Origin: Agapanthus africanus
Lineage: Eukaryota > Streptophyta > Magnoliopsida > Asparagales > Amaryllidaceae
Length of the DNA stretch: 64,000 nt
Assembly: GCA_030015575.1 (NCBI GenBank)
Contig: CM057338.1
Coordinates: forward strand, 311,177,627 to 311,241,626
Direction: 5' to 3'
Shown here: piece after piece, positions 29,799 to 41,884 of the stretch
Numbering within the stretch: position 1 is the stretch's first letter
How the letters are laid out: each line of letters opens with the position of its first letter
Program-made: the position numbers and the translations under genes
The notes under the pieces: model-generated
Seen by the model: only the letters and a program-made list of their open reading frames with translations
What the model was told of the DNA's origin: nothing
The model's database searches: none

Positions 29799-31486
29799 TT
29801 ATAAGAGGGGGAGGGGTAAAGTTATTGGTCTATGCAAAACTTTACAAAGACCAAAAATAAACACAAACCATTCGAATATTTTATCAATGTAACACCGTGG
29901 TTGGTGGAAGATCATAGATGTGAAGAAGTGGGAAGATAAGAAGCGTAATCGCTCGGGTTTACGTCTCGGTTGGTAGAGACGAAACAGTGATGGTGCACTA
30001 CTCGTATTCTCGTTCTTGATAAGAAGACGGGGTGGCGGTTCAACATCTTTGGGTGGAGGTTGATTCATCACAACTCCCATTTCTTTTAAGAATGCGAGTT
30101 ATTTGGTAAAAATATCTTCAAAACTTTCATCAAGATTTCGAATGATAATCTCATTGGAAAGGGAGTTATGAAACTCAGATAGCTTGACTAAATCATTTGA
30201 CAAGTCAAAGGATTCGGACTTAGTTGTGGACTTGTCGACAGAAGAGTCTTCGCTTGTATAATAAATAGTAGGATCAAACCATAACGCACTAGTGGCGTCG
30301 AGATCAGAATCGTGAAGCTCCTCAAACTCGCAATTGTCGGAAGTTATCTTTTCGACAGAACATACATGAGCATAGAGTTTGGAGGGTTGACTTCCTAGCT
30401 TGTAGATATTAAGCTCAATTGTCATCTTTCCAAAGGACATGTTCATTGAACCGTTACGACAATTGATTATCGCGTTTGAAGTTTCTAGGAAAAGTCGACC
30501 TAGGATCACCGAAATTTGGTTCCATGGGTTCGCTACAGGCTGTGTATCTATAACTATAAAATCCACAGGGAATATGAATTCCTCGACTTTGATTAACACG
30601 TCCTCTAGCTCACTCCGAGGTTGGGTGATAAGATCGATCGACCATCTGGAGAGTGCAATGCGTAGGTTTCAACTCTCATATCCCTAATTGCTCGTAAACA
30701 GAATACGGAAGTAAGTTAACACTAACACCTAAATTGAGTAGAGCACGATTGATATTTTTACCCCCAATAGTTATAGATATTGTAGGACAACCGGGGTCCT
30801 TATGTTTCGTGGGCACCAATTGTGTAAGAGAATTGCTCATATTACTCGTTAAGAAAAAATCTTTTTAGGTACTTGAGTTTTCCTTTTCCTAGTGCATAAG
30901 TCCTTTTAAATTTTAGCATAGGAAGAAACATGTTTGAGAGCATTTAGGAGAGGAATATTTATCTTAACTTGCTTAAAAATGTCCTCAATTTTCTCTATTT
31001 GGGGACTTGGTCTGTTTAACCTGTGTGGAAAAGGAGCTTTATCAATAAGGGTTGGGTCCATCTTTTGAGGAGAAGTTTATAGGGATGAATGGATCCCAAA
31101 ATTGGATTTGGGATGGTTGTAGATGGTAATTCTTTCAAGAAAGTGGGATGAGGGTTCGAGCCTAGTGGAAAACGGAGAATAGGCTCGGAAGAAGATATTG
31201 GATTGGACGAAATAGGAGTAGAATTAGTAGCCGGGGTTTCATCAATGTCATTTACTTCAACTTGTTTACCAACATTGTTATTCAGCACTCTTCCTGATCT
31301 CAACGTGGTTACGACACTCACATTATGATTTTGAAGGATGATATTCACGCTTTGTGCGTAGCCGGAATTTGGTAGATGTTGAGATGGAAGTCTCCCTTTC
31401 TCTTTCTCGCTCATCGCAATATTTAACTGTGCAAGTTGTGCTTCTATCGATTTTATGCTTTTACTGTGGGAAGCAGTGTATTGCAT
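29799..31486 (-). pseudogene. Athila gag C-terminus and protease remnant
   Basis: Minus strand 31486-31016 has the Athila gag tail (KSIEAQLAQLNIAMSEKEKG, VVTTLRSGRVL). About 30800-30650 encodes the protease active-site region, ITIGGKNINRALLNLGVSVN, where the usual catalytic DLGAS is NLGVS: Asp to Asn at about 30734. Protease continues at 30599-30099 (VEEFIFPVDFIVIDTQ, VILGRLFLET). A single in-frame TAA at about 30096 separates it from 29799-30080 (LAFLKEMGVVMNQPPPK), after which the frame ends. It is dead as a protease. Confidence 0.85.
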
Positions 31487-31489
31487 TAA

Positions 31490-32890
31490 CGTTTAGATAG
31501 AAGACGTTAAATTGGCCGTCGTTTGCGTGGATTGTTTAATGAACGTTTCTAAGTTACGTTCGAGTGCAAAGGTTTTATCGGTACCGGCCGTTGAAATATT
31601 ATTGTAAGGATCAAACTTGTTGGCCGGGTTTTGAAAAGTTTGCGGTTGAAATGGGTGCTGATTTTGTTGTGGTGGTTGCTGTTGTTGTGGAGAAAGCCTT
31701 TGATAATTATTTTGGTTTGGGAACCGATTTTGATTATGAGACCGGTTTTGGTTCCAAGCGAAATTAGGGTGATTCCTCCATCCCTGATTATATATGGATG
31801 AATAAGAGTCGTTTCTAGGTTGTTGCTGAAAAGCAGCATTGGTTTGTTCATGATCTTGAGATGGAGGATTCAAAGGACATTCTTCCATTAATTGTGATGG
31901 GTCAAAACAACTACACACGGTTTTGGGGAGCATAATTTGGTTTAGGAAGGTTGGGGAGACTTTGTTTTCAATAGCTTCGACTTTATTTTGCATCGCGGCC
32001 ATTTCGGCTTTCACTGCGATGGAAACGTCGAACTGATGGATACCTGCCCTAGATGAAGATGATGTTGGTCTAGTGCTTTCCCATTATGAGGGTTGTTTGG
32101 CGAGATCTTCTAGAAATTTCCAAGCTTCGCCGTCATCTTTTGACATGAAATGGCATTGACAAATGGTTTCAAGTATTTGTTTCGTGGCAGGATTAACACC
32201 CTCGTATATAATTCGGCAAAGTTGCCATCTATCAATTCCGTGATGGGGGCATTGTACAAGAAAATTCTTAAACCGTTCAAAGCATTTCCAAAATGGTTCG
32301 TTGGGAAGTTGAGTAAACTGGTTAATCTCGCTTCGAACACGGGCGGTTTTTTGATTGGGATGAAATTTCTTAAGGAATGATATAACGAATTCGTATCACT
32401 TAGTAATAGAATGTGCGGCAGTGCTATAAAATCATTTTTCTGCTAGATCGCACATGGTAAAACGGAGAAGACGTAATCACATAGCATCCCCTGAAAGTTG
32501 GGTTGTGCTCATCATCGCACATACGTTTTCGAATTTGGTTATAAAAACATATACGTCTTCGGATTCAAGTCCGTGGAATTTGAGTAACAAGTTGACGAAA
32601 TGGGTTTAATTTCGAAATTACCCCCATTGGCCGGTGGAAGAGACAGACAAGTAGAAAGGGGTCCACGTATAGGGCAACATCTTTCTTGGAGAGAGATGCG
32701 CGGTGGATTCTACGCACCTACGGGTGGTGGCAGGATGGTATCGTGAAATCCTGATGGAGATTCGTCCATTTCGGGAGATGTGGTGGGTGGAGAGGAAATA
32801 GAAGATGAAGAAGTACCAATTTCGGAGTCGATAGCAAAGATGCGGAAAAGACGGGCAGTAGAATCCTGTGTCCAGCCGGTCATGCACTAA
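31490..32890 (-). pseudogene. Athila gag remnant
   Basis: Minus strand. The likely start is near 32884 (MTGWTQDST in the frame overlapping 32887-32618). Decayed gag body fragments follow (ARLTSLLNFPTNHFGNALNGL and GNFAELYTRVLIL at 32340-32110), then the Athila-specific Asn/Gln/Pro-rich C-terminal part at 32014-31493 (YNQGWRNHPNFAWNQNR, QQQQPPQQNQHP) and ALERNLETFIKQSTQTTANL. Frameshifts divide these blocks. Confidence 0.82.
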
Positions 32891-33838
32891 GCGGGTTTAG
32901 CGCACGTGGCAGCGTGTGATATGTGAGAACTCTTTTAAGAAGGTTTGTTTTGAAAAAGTGTCGGACGTGAGGCTTGACTCAACAAATCACAAAATGCACA
33001 ATTAATCTCTAGAACTAGGGTCATCTAAGCCAAGTCACTAGACTGTTCCTAGACTTCCAAAGGACAAGTCGCAGGATCAATTCTTTACCGTCTTTTTATC
33101 ACTCTTGTGGCCAGGTAAGTGTCAGGTAAGTGGGAGGTATCCGCTATACGAATCACCGAAATAGTGGGCTTAATTAAGCAACCACTTTCCTTAGTCACAC
33201 CTGCCTAGACACCACAAGAGAAATGCGGATAAGCGATAGATTACCCACGACCCTTCTCTGTCCTAATTGAGCGCGACGGTCCTTAAAGACTTGGTATAGA
33301 TATTTTTTAATTAATGTAGAGTGAAAATATGCTCGTTTTGTGATTTGTGGGGTCTAAGAAAGGTGATGAAATCCCCACCTAATCTGGATTTGGGTTATTA
33401 TCCCTTAATGTTCGGTTAAGATATGCACAAACAAACCGATACCAAAACACGCAAAAAGATTTTTGAGCAGCGATATTTGCAAAGAATTCTGCAGGCAAAG
33501 ATCAGATTATTGGATTTTTGAGGAGAGAAAATATTAGAGAATTGCCTGAAAACTTTGGGGGCCAAATCCGCCAAGGCGCCGCGGTTCCACCGCAAATTCC
33601 TTGCTTCCGTCGCGGTTCCGCCCCAGCTTTGAAGGTTTGTTCGCCACTCTCTGCTCCTCTGGGATACGATGAAAGTCTCTGAATCTCTTTTTTCTTGCTC
33701 CAGTTACTCCCGATTCTCTTGCAAAACTCGCACAATAATCGTTAAATACACAAGATACGGTTTTGGTTCTCGTTTATAATATGTTTACTGGATTTTATAA
33801 GAAATCAACTCGCATAATAAGAAAAAAATACAGCCGTT
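32891..33838. other. 5' untranslated leader of Athila-type element
   Basis: This lies between the primer site and the gag start. It contains a GC-rich block at about 33555-33630 (CCGCAAATTCCTTGC and CGCGGTTCCGCC) that resembles a block in the LTRs near 27855 and 34845, suggesting local duplication. No gene is seen. Confidence 0.5.
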
Positions 33839-33856
33839 TCCCTGGCAACGGCGCCA
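33839..33856 (-). other. Primer-binding site of Athila-type element
   Basis: The minus strand reads TGGCGCCGTTGCCAGGGA two bases inside the 5' LTR. This sequence is the usual Athila primer site. Confidence 0.88.
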
Positions 33857-33858
33857 TT

Positions 33859-35395
33859 TGATTGATTGTTAAAAAAGTGTTCGTAAAGTAATCGCAATCA
33901 AGACGGTGTCGCTAGTAGCTAGCCGCGATGAGTACGGATCGTCCGCAGGGAAACGTGAACCTTTTTCTTAATTTAGACGAGTTGATTGAATAAGAGTGAA
34001 TGTTTGTCGTTATGGATATACTACGAATATAAGATTTATAAAGAGAAGGCTTGTAGGGTTCATAGAACTTAGTAGTAATGGATGCATAATTAAAAATGAC
34101 CCCTTTTATCTTTTAATAGTTTAAAACTAGATCGATAGTGATAAATGTAGATTATGGTTCTCTTGGAAGAAACTAGGGTTTTCCCACTACTAACCCTTGT
34201 CCTTGCATTGATCTCTATTCATGTCTAGCTCTAACAAAACAAGTGTTAAACCAATTTCAAATCGTGGTCGTGATTAACAATAAATTGGCAGCGCGCCTGA
34301 TAAGGGTGTTAACATTATTTTGCTAAAGTTTATAGGCTTTAAAATGTATAAAAGAAGTAAAATGATTTTATCATCCATTAATCTATCCTGGCCTACGAAC
34401 CCTAGCAAGTTAGGAATTACTCACTCATGTTTTGAGATTTAGAAGAAATATTGAAGAATGAAAACATAATTAAGATGTAGAAATTAAATGCAGAAATTAA
34501 ATGTAGAAAGTAAGTGCGGAAATTAATTTGCAAAAAGACTAATAAAAACATTATCTTTATTAATCAACTATTGTATTTACAAATCCTTTGAAGTTAGATT
34601 ACAACAACCCTAGTTTTTGCTCTGGCTCTCTATCTTGTTGGAGGTAGATAACTAGCTGTGATCATCTGGATGCGTGGATTGCTTTGGACCTCTTGATCTC
34701 TTAGGTTTGATGATTTTGAATGTGAAACTCTCGGTTCTATATATAGTCCCAAACCTTGAAACCCTAGATGCCATAAGTGAATATATTCTGTTACGATCAA
34801 AACCACAAAATATCACATCCTAAGGCCCTGATTAAGCCGCGAATCCGCTGTAAATCCTTGCCTTTGGCCGCCCAACCGCAGCGTCTTGGTTGGGTCATCA
34901 CCTGGGATTTTTTCTGCTCACTCTTGTTGACATGTGGAGATCCCTTCGATATCTGGACTCTGAGAATAATACTTTGAGTTTCTGCCGTTGCTAAATCTTA
35001 TGATTTACTGCCATATTTCGGCAGATTTGATTCCGATATCTCGGATCTCTTGGATTCCAGATCTGAGCTAATCTGCATAATATCTCAAATCAAAGTATCA
35101 GTAGTATTTGGTATTTTTTTGAGATATTATCCTAACCATTTTATATGATATTATATGTTAAGAATATTGATTAGAAATATTTGATATGATATGCATATTT
35201 TAATTACTAATATTTTATATAAATATTATATGCATGTATTTTCCCTCATTATGTTAATTAAAATGTAGAAACAAAGGATAATAAATTTTTTACACATAAA
35301 CTCTCATATGTTCTATAATTACAATAAACAGCATTTAGTACTTAAAAATAGTGGGGAAAATAATCATTCAAATGTGCAATATTTTATACTAATCA
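33859..35395 (-). repeat. 5' LTR of Athila-type element
   Basis: This is a 1537-bp copy of 26882-28394. It is followed by the TSD ATGGG, after which the CACTA host sequence resumes. Confidence 0.9.
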
Positions 35396-37344
35396 ATGGG
35401 CTCTGTTGGGACCAAGTCCCCGACCCCTCTCGTATCCACCGTCGTGCCCTCCGTGTACGGTGTCAAGGATAGAGGTCAGCATGACCGGATCGTTCTCTCC
35501 GCTGAAATCAACTCCTGATACGTTCGCCTGCTTCACCACTCGCGCTTACATCCATGTAAAGTATTCAACCGTAAGTAAACCATTCAAATTTAAACTTATG
35601 AAAACATAATTTCATTCGAATTAGAACAAATATTAACACTTACGCAATACTCCTTTGTAGCAGCGTCGGGATATCTAAGCGTGCCCGTGGCCAGATATGT
35701 CGATGTGGAGTGGACGGACAGATAATCCTGCAATACGCTCGGTATACCACCCTGAGCCTGGGTTCGAGCTCTCTGCAATTCACCAAAAACACACATATAT
35801 AATATAACTTTTCATATTGCATTATATCAAAAGAAATATATTATAATTTACTGGCATCCGTGGCATGAGTTATGTTCTTCGAGCCACCCATATAAGTAGC
35901 TCGACCCCTCTTCTGGGACTTCCGATTCTTCTTGTTTTGTTCGGCCTGTTTCTGCACAACACAATCAGCTTTAGTTTTCTAATTCGATAATAAAAAAATA
36001 AATTATATACTAAATACTGAATTACATTTAAATTACAAACCAGTTTGCGCTCAGACATCCAACACTGGCACATTAGAGGCAATGTCTCCAAATCGACCCC
36101 GCTAAAAGCCAGAGACTGTAGGGGAGCCCCTCTCTTTTCTTGAGGGGTCACTGGCCATAAGCTATAATAATCTGACTTCAGCTTATTCCTATTGTATTGG
36201 ACCTTAGTATGTATGTTGTTCTTGAGGTCTCGATAAAAGTGCGCATATCGAGCACTATATCCTCCTCATTATCAGGGGCATCAGGATCGATTGTAAGAAA
36301 GGCGTATTTCACTTGTAAATACAAGAAATTAATGCCTTTAAATTATAAGTGCCAAATGATAGTAAATTTATTTGATAAATTAAATAAAAATATATAATAA
36401 TACCTGAGCCTGGTCCAAGAACGCGTCAAAAGAGCGGTTGTGCTGCTCACTCTAATCGACATGCAGATGATATTTCTTGGGGTGACGGCTTTTATCCTTA
36501 AAATATTGGCCGAATCTCTCAGCATTCGTACCAAAGCAGCGTCCGTCTTTGGTAAAGATGAGGGGGATCCTCTCTGCCCCCTTAGCGGGATCAGGCCTTA
36601 GCTTGTGGGACTGATTCGGTCCTTGAGTCTTCCGGACAGGCCGTGGCTGCCCTCCATCTATAAAAATATATAGACATACATGCAATATCAAGACAAAACT
36701 ATATTTAAAATGCAAGAATTAACGAAAATTAGACTGCAGTATATACTTTTAGCAACATCACCATGAGCTTACGCCCGGACAGCAGCACAAGTGGCACGAT
36801 AGTTCCTCAGGTGAGGAACAGCCGGTTTCCGGACGTGGATGCACCCTCTCCAACTAAACATTAAAAACAATGACTATACAAGTAAGTTCTGAATAAAATA
36901 ATACATAATCAATTTGACATATTATATAGTAAACAAATACTAACTTGCAGAGTGCTCGGAGTATACGGATTGTGCGGGAGCGGCCCGTGTCCCGGATGTA
37001 GATGTATCCTCTTCAACTGGACAATAAAAATGACTATATAAGCAACTTCAAAATAAATATGCGTGTATATCTATAATATATCGTTCAAAATGAATATGCA
37101 TGCAATATATAATATACAGATATATCTGCATGTGTGGGAACGACTTTTGTCCAGTTGTGGGAACAACCTCTGCCCCAGGTGTAGGAATGGCCTTATGCTC
37201 TGGACGGGGTGCAACACCATCCTTATGCTGTAGGAGCTGCTCCCCACGCAGCTGCCCGGGCAAAATCGCTATACCCTTGGTGCCTCTGGAGCCGCCTCTG
37301 CCGCTGCCTCTGGTGCCCCTCGCTGGTCCGGATATCGCCATCAT
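35396..37344 (-). pseudogene. CACTA TNP1-like (Transposase_24) gene, multi-exon, 3' end displaced
   Basis: Minus strand, exons inferred from islands of open frame. The first exon starts at 37344/37341 (MMAISGPARGTRGSGRGG, Gly/Arg-rich). About 36660-36440 has GAERIPLIFTKDGRCFGTNA and FGQYFKDKSRHPKKYH. About 36435-36400 has QHNRSFDAFLDQAQ and 36300-36165 is acidic. About 36150-36050 has TPQEKRGAPLQSL. About 35950-35845 has KQAEQNKKNRKSQKRG and RATYMGGSKNITHA, the most telling match to Transposase_24. About 35790-35645 has RARTQAQGG and 35560-35396 is a tail rich in Gly. The 3' end lies beyond the Athila insertion. These proteins bind subterminal repeats of CACTA elements. Exact splice sites were not fixed. 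Confidence 0.65.
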
Positions 37345-37461
37345 ACCTAGATAGAAGTACAATCATTACATATGCATGCAATACATATATGTAAGAGAAA
37401 TAATAACAACAATACATGTATAGATTATAGAAAGTGTAAACTCATAATATTATAATATTGA

Positions 37462-37906
37462 TTATCTTTTTCGTTTCATAGACACATTAGACGTCGTAGA
37501 AATATCTATTTGGATTTGATCATCAATATCATTCCTAACCCACGTAACTTCATGCTCATCCAAAAATAACCTTACTATGGAGACAGACGGTTGAAACACT
37601 CTAAGTCTTCTCTTTTCTTCTTCTTCATCACTGTCATCCATGCGATCCTCAAATTGTGGGACATCATAAATATCGCTGAGCTTCCATTAACATAAAACAC
37701 TCCATTCCGAATACTTCAAACACTTTGATTAGTATACATGAAATGCTTGTTGCGGAAATATAAATGGACCGTCCTCACAGCAAAATAATGTATGTTTACA
37801 CTAGTCAATGCATATTCATCTTTCCAAATTCCGAGATTGTTTCTCCACCTATCAGTTTCCGGTTCGTGTATCATATCAAATACACTGAAATGTATAAAAT
37901 GGTTCT
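37462..37906 (-). pseudogene. C-terminal segment of CACTA TNP2-type transposase
   Basis: The minus-strand frame ends (G)DEHEVTWVRNDI...SMKRKR-stop at 37462-37464. Upstream is VFDMIHEPETDRWRNNLG, then EYALTSVNILCCEDGPFIF, matching the 'SVN...DPFI-A-Q' region near the end of TNP2-type transposases. It continues from 40185 once the solo LTR is subtracted. An intron may lie near the junction; the frame changes there. Confidence 0.65.
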
Positions 37907-38194
37907 TGTAACAGCCCTATTTGAATGCAGTAGTTCAAGAGTTTATCAAGATTCTTTTTCCATAATTTTTGAACTTTTAGTTGGCCGCTAATATATTTTA
38001 TTTTGGATTTTTTTCTGTAAATAATTTTGATATGGGAAAATATTCAGTTTTTATATTATATAAATAATATTTTCTTCGTGACAGCAAAATAACATTTTGC
38101 GTATCTGTTTACTGTTAAAATGAGAACAAGAAAATCTGTATCAAATCTCTAAAATACGACCAATTAAAGATATGCATCTATATACATATATTTA

Positions 38195-38270
38195 TAAAAA
38201 TTATTTATATATAACAAAATCTCTCTCTATCTCTCATTCTCACATATCTCTCTCTCCTCGTTCTTCTTCT
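38195..38270 (+). promoter_or_regulatory. TATA tract and CT-rich leader in solo LTR
   Basis: ATTTATATATAAC at about 38203 is followed by (TCTCTA)-type repeats and then a GC-rich Ser/Pro/Arg-coding stretch. This looks like a plant core promoter with a pyrimidine-rich 5' leader. A GTAAG splice-donor-like site occurs at about 38692. The frames across 38172-38683 on both strands are low complexity and not taken as genes. Confidence 0.45.
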
Positions 38271-39339
38271 CATCTCACCGCCGCCTTCGCTCACGAAAGC
38301 CCTAACCCTAGCCGTCGCCGCGCCGCGCCGTCGCCGCCTCCTCCCCGACCTCGACCTTCTCATCTCATCCACCTCCTCCTTCTCTCTCTCTCCTTCACCC
38401 CGACTACAACCCCGAGCCCGACTGCAACAACCCATATCCCCGAACCCAACGCCAAGCCCTCGTCGCTCCTCCCTCGCTGGAAATCTCCCTCTCTCGACGA
38501 CACCATCACGCAGATCTCCATCAGCCTCATCATCGCTTCCCTGCAGCAACGCCACAAGCCCTCACCGTTGACGCAGCCTCGTCTTCGCCTCGCAGCCTCG
38601 TCTTCGCCTCGCAGCCGCTCCCATCTCCAGATCTGAGTGCTCTCGACTCGACCTTGGACCATCCGAACCCTAGCAACTGCCACGATCCCCCTGTAAGCAT
38701 TCCCTGATCCCTGTTTCTTTTTTAGAAATAAATAAATAAATAAATAAATAAAATGGTAGGAAATCAGTGAACAATTGAAAGGGGAAAATTAGTATCAAAA
38801 CCCTAAATTGAGATAATTATGTTTTGGTTGTGTGACAATGTTTATGTAGATATTTATGGTTTAATCGATGAAATTTATCTAGGCGGATCGTATAACTCAG
38901 ATCCAAAGTTGCACCTTAGCTGAGATCGTGCCTGCATTTTCGTACATCGTTTTTCGTGATCGTTATCCTCAGGCAAGTACTCCTGCCTTTTCTTTATGTG
39001 ATGCTATGACATGATTACTATGCACAAGAATCTTTTTACATGCTTTATACACATTCGAGACTCTTGTTGATTTACGTATATAGAACAGCTTGATTTGACA
39101 TGCTTATTCATGATCCTTATTATTTATTTTAAAATGAAATCATTAATTAGAATGTTGGACTACATGCCATGACACCACTATTCACCAGTTTTATTTCCAT
39201 ACAATTACCATACCATAAGTTCCTGTCTTTTCAGCATTCTTAACTAGTGATTTTAATCTTTACCATAGCAGCTATAAATACGTGGGTGTTGGGGTAGTTT
39301 GAGTGTGCGTTGTACAACAGGATCTCAGCAGTCCCATGC

Positions 39340-39475
39340 CGGCAGCTCGTACCGGGCTATAGCGGTCTCATGTTTACAGCTCGTACCGGGCTATAGCGGT
39401 CTCATGATTACAGCTCGTACCGGGCTATAGCGGTCTCATGTTTACAGCTTGTACCGGGCTATAGCGGTCTCATGT
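39340..39475. repeat. 34-bp tandem repeat, four copies, in solo LTR
   Basis: The unit CTCGTACCGGGCTATAGCGG plus TCTCATGTTTACAG is repeated four times with few changes, the first unit being GGCAGCTCGTACC-like. The repeats are surrounded by single-copy LTR sequence. Confidence 0.88.
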
Positions 39476-40184
39476 TCATTCCACAGTCGGGCCCGTGTTT
39501 CCTAGCCCCTGGGGCACCACTCTTGGGTTAGGAATACTCCTGCAGAGGTTGACGCACACACTCAAGCTTACGATAGGATAGTTTACCTTTTAGTGACCAG
39601 TTAGGTTATGACCCGATCCCTTACATACATGTTTCATACTGTTAGTGCATTTAATTATTTATGTACATGTTTTTCTTGTGCACCGGGCTTCACTTTTTCA
39701 TATATTCATGTTATTATGCTACACACACACTTTATACGTTGAGTATTTGCTGGAATATTCTGACATCCCTGAGATTTGCCATCTCAGGTTTAGAGACAGA
39801 TCTGCAGGCTGAGCAGGATCAGAGCGGCTACCAGGACTTTGCTGAAGATCAGTAATCGTAGGTTTATTTCCTTTTCATTTAGCTTTTAGCATGTGCGCCC
39901 TTATGAGACATTAGAACTTATGTATCTCTTTTGGATCTTATTTTATTTCGAACCTATTGTATCGGATCTTTTTGCATTAATTATCTAGTGGACCCATTTT
40001 TAGTATTCCTTGTGCTTTCATTGCAGCATGATTATCAGTATTATTTTTTTTGGTATTGGAGTTTTTTTGACAGGTTCATCTAGACAGCCTTATGTGATTA
40101 CGGAAGGACTTTTCGTTACCGTAGGTAGCACGGCTGGCCTTCGTCGCTTTCCGTATTCCATATTTTGGGAAGCGGGGCGTGACA

Positions 40185-41884
40185 GTTCTGCTTGTCTGGG
40201 ATATTGGGTGCCAACTATGCAATCTAAGTACCTATAATAAATCACATCATCCGAACCAACGGTCGCAATCCCACTATTCTGGATGGTTCGAGATTTTTCC
40301 ATGTTCTTAACTTCAAATTTGTATCTAAGGACACCGAATCCTTTGTACTATGTAATCTCCATACTAGGAAATTGATCTAGACATCTCGAGTCTTTCTCTA
40401 ATGATACAAAATGTTCGGATCTTGGATCTAACAAAACAAATTATGCAGCAATTACATAATGATATAAATTTAAATTAAGATTAGTTGCAAAAATATGAGA
40501 TTCGAACATTTTATATGATGTGCAAACCAGTCGCAAAAATTGTCTTGATGATATTTTCCAATCGATCAGGGTTCCAATTAGGATTCCCGCCACGTACTTC
40601 ATTCTCATGAATTCCGTTCTTAAGATTAAATTTTGATGTCAACATTATATATTTACATATATATAAAATAATTAATGCAAAACAGACTTACTCTCTAATT
40701 TCATCAAGACATGCGCTATTAAGGAGGATAAATTGATGTATCTTGTTGATAAACATGTGTTCCATTCTCTTGTAATCTATTTTACCGTATGGTCCATTCT
40801 GAATTATCGGAGCCCTGTTAAGTTTCGTCTCAATATTTCTGTCAAGATAGCGGGTGGTTATTTCAGCTAAGAGATAACCTTCCATAATAGAACTTTCTGG
40901 TCGATTTCTATTGCATATATAATTTTTTAGACTAAGGAGGTACCCACAAAAATTTATGTTAAATAAAGAAATACAAGAATATAAGATAGCAAAAATATAT
41001 CGATTGCGTGAACCGAATAATTCAAGTTACCTTTCGATAGGATACATTTATCGATATTGTACCGGTCCAGCAAGCTTAGTCTCGGTTGCAAGATGAACCG
41101 TCAGGTGTATTATGATATCTAAGAACGCCGACGGGAAAATCATCACAACCCTGCACAGTATTAAGGGAATCACATTTTCTAGTTTCTCCAGTGTCACAAT
41201 CTCGATATTTTTAGTGCACAATTTCCTAAACGAGCAGCAAAGTTTATTGATCACTAGACTAACCGATTCAGGAAGGCAAATCCTGAGAGTTAATGGGTGA
41301 AGGTGCTCGATAATAAAATGGCTATCATGACTTTTCAGCACATCAATCTTACCTTTCACAATCTTTATTTTCTTACTAAATGATCCCGAGAAACCTGTGG
41401 GAACTTTCAAATCATGTAACTCCTGTATGAACCTTTCCTTCTCTGTTTGTGACATATGAAACGCGGCATTGGAAAGTATAAACTTGCCTGATTTACCCGC
41501 TATCGGTTTAGAATGCAAACCATCTCTAATTTTCTAGTCCTGAAGATCCATCCGAGTATGGAGGTTATCTTTCGATTTTCCATCTTTACAAAACAACAAA
41601 TTAAGTACGTGTTCGGAGCCTCTGATACTCCCTTCTCAATGTACATGATGTCCAGACAATGACGTACTAAATTTGTTGGCCAGTATGGTAATTCGTAGAA
41701 AATGTTTAACTTGTTCCAGCCGGATGGAGTGTCCTTTCTTGCCGGATCTATTCCAAAGATCACGTTATTGTAACCATTCCACCGAGCAATCATGTCCTCT
41801 CTGGATAATAGGGCTGGATGCCCAAGAAACTCCTGATGACCATCAAAGTGAGCAACGTCAAAACTGTAGGGATGGTCTAATGGT
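40185..41884 (-). pseudogene. CACTA TNP2-type transposase, middle and C-terminal part (DUF4218)
   Basis: Minus strand. 41884-41500 encodes HPYSFDVAHFDGHQEFLGHP, MIARWNGYN, GWNKLNIFYELPYW and VRHCLDIMYIEKGV, the end of the TNP2 catalytic region. 41340-41048 encodes DUF4218 (SHDSHFIIEHLHPLTLRI, CSFRKLCTKNIE, MIFPSAFLDIIIHLTVHL, ETKLAGPVQYR). 40885-40688 has GYLLAEITTRYLDRNIETKLN. About 40620-40510 has NEVRGGNPNWNP, and 40440-40190 has SRTIQNSGIATVGSDDVIYY. All are in the order and spacing of TNP2-type transposases, with stops and shifts between blocks. The gene is broken at 40184 by the solo LTR and upstream by the Tekay-like element. Confidence 0.85.

Larger units (their letters stand above)
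26882..35395 (-). mobile_element. Athila-type Ty3/gypsy element lacking RT and integrase
   Basis: The LTRs are 26882-28394 and 33859-35395, with the TSD ATGGG at 26877-26881 and 35396-35400. The primer site 33839-33856 reads TGGCGCCGTTGCCAGGGA on the minus strand, the Athila type. The polypurine tract at 28395-28408 (AAGTTTGGGGGTAT) also fits Athila. The 5.5-kb interior holds gag and protease remnants but no RT, RNase H or integrase; what follows the protease is 1.4 kb of non-coding DNA. It is therefore a non-autonomous or deleted derivative. LTR copies differ at several percent or more, indicating an old insertion. Confidence 0.9.
37907..40184 (+). mobile_element. Solo LTR, Tekay/Del-like termini, inserted in TNP2 gene
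   Basis: This single 2278-bp unit starts TGTAACAGCCC and ends GGGGCGTGACA. It is flanked by the TSD GTTCT at 37902-37906 and 40185-40189. The Tekay-like element at 42680-54157 has the same kind of ends in its own sense (TGTAACGCC...GTCGTGACA), so this is probably an LTR of a related family in plus orientation. No primer site, internal region or second LTR is present: the usual result of recombination between two LTRs. Inside are a TATA tract and CT-rich leader (38190-38270), a GC-rich block (38275-38640) and a 34-bp tandem repeat (39340-39475). Confidence 0.85.

Noticed and set aside
33502..33735. Minus-strand 77-residue frame in the Athila leader
   Set aside because: Lies between the primer site and gag, overlaps a GC-rich block resembling LTR sequence, and has no motif. 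Treated as leader sequence.
33839..33856. tRNA gene fragments at the primer-binding sites
   Set aside because: Only the 12-19 bases complementary to tRNA 3' ends are present at each site, with no cloverleaf around them. No tRNA gene was recognised anywhere in the window.
38172..38683. Ser/Pro/Arg-rich frames on both strands
   Set aside because: Low-complexity CT- and CG-rich leader sequence of a solo LTR, open on both strands, with no domain.
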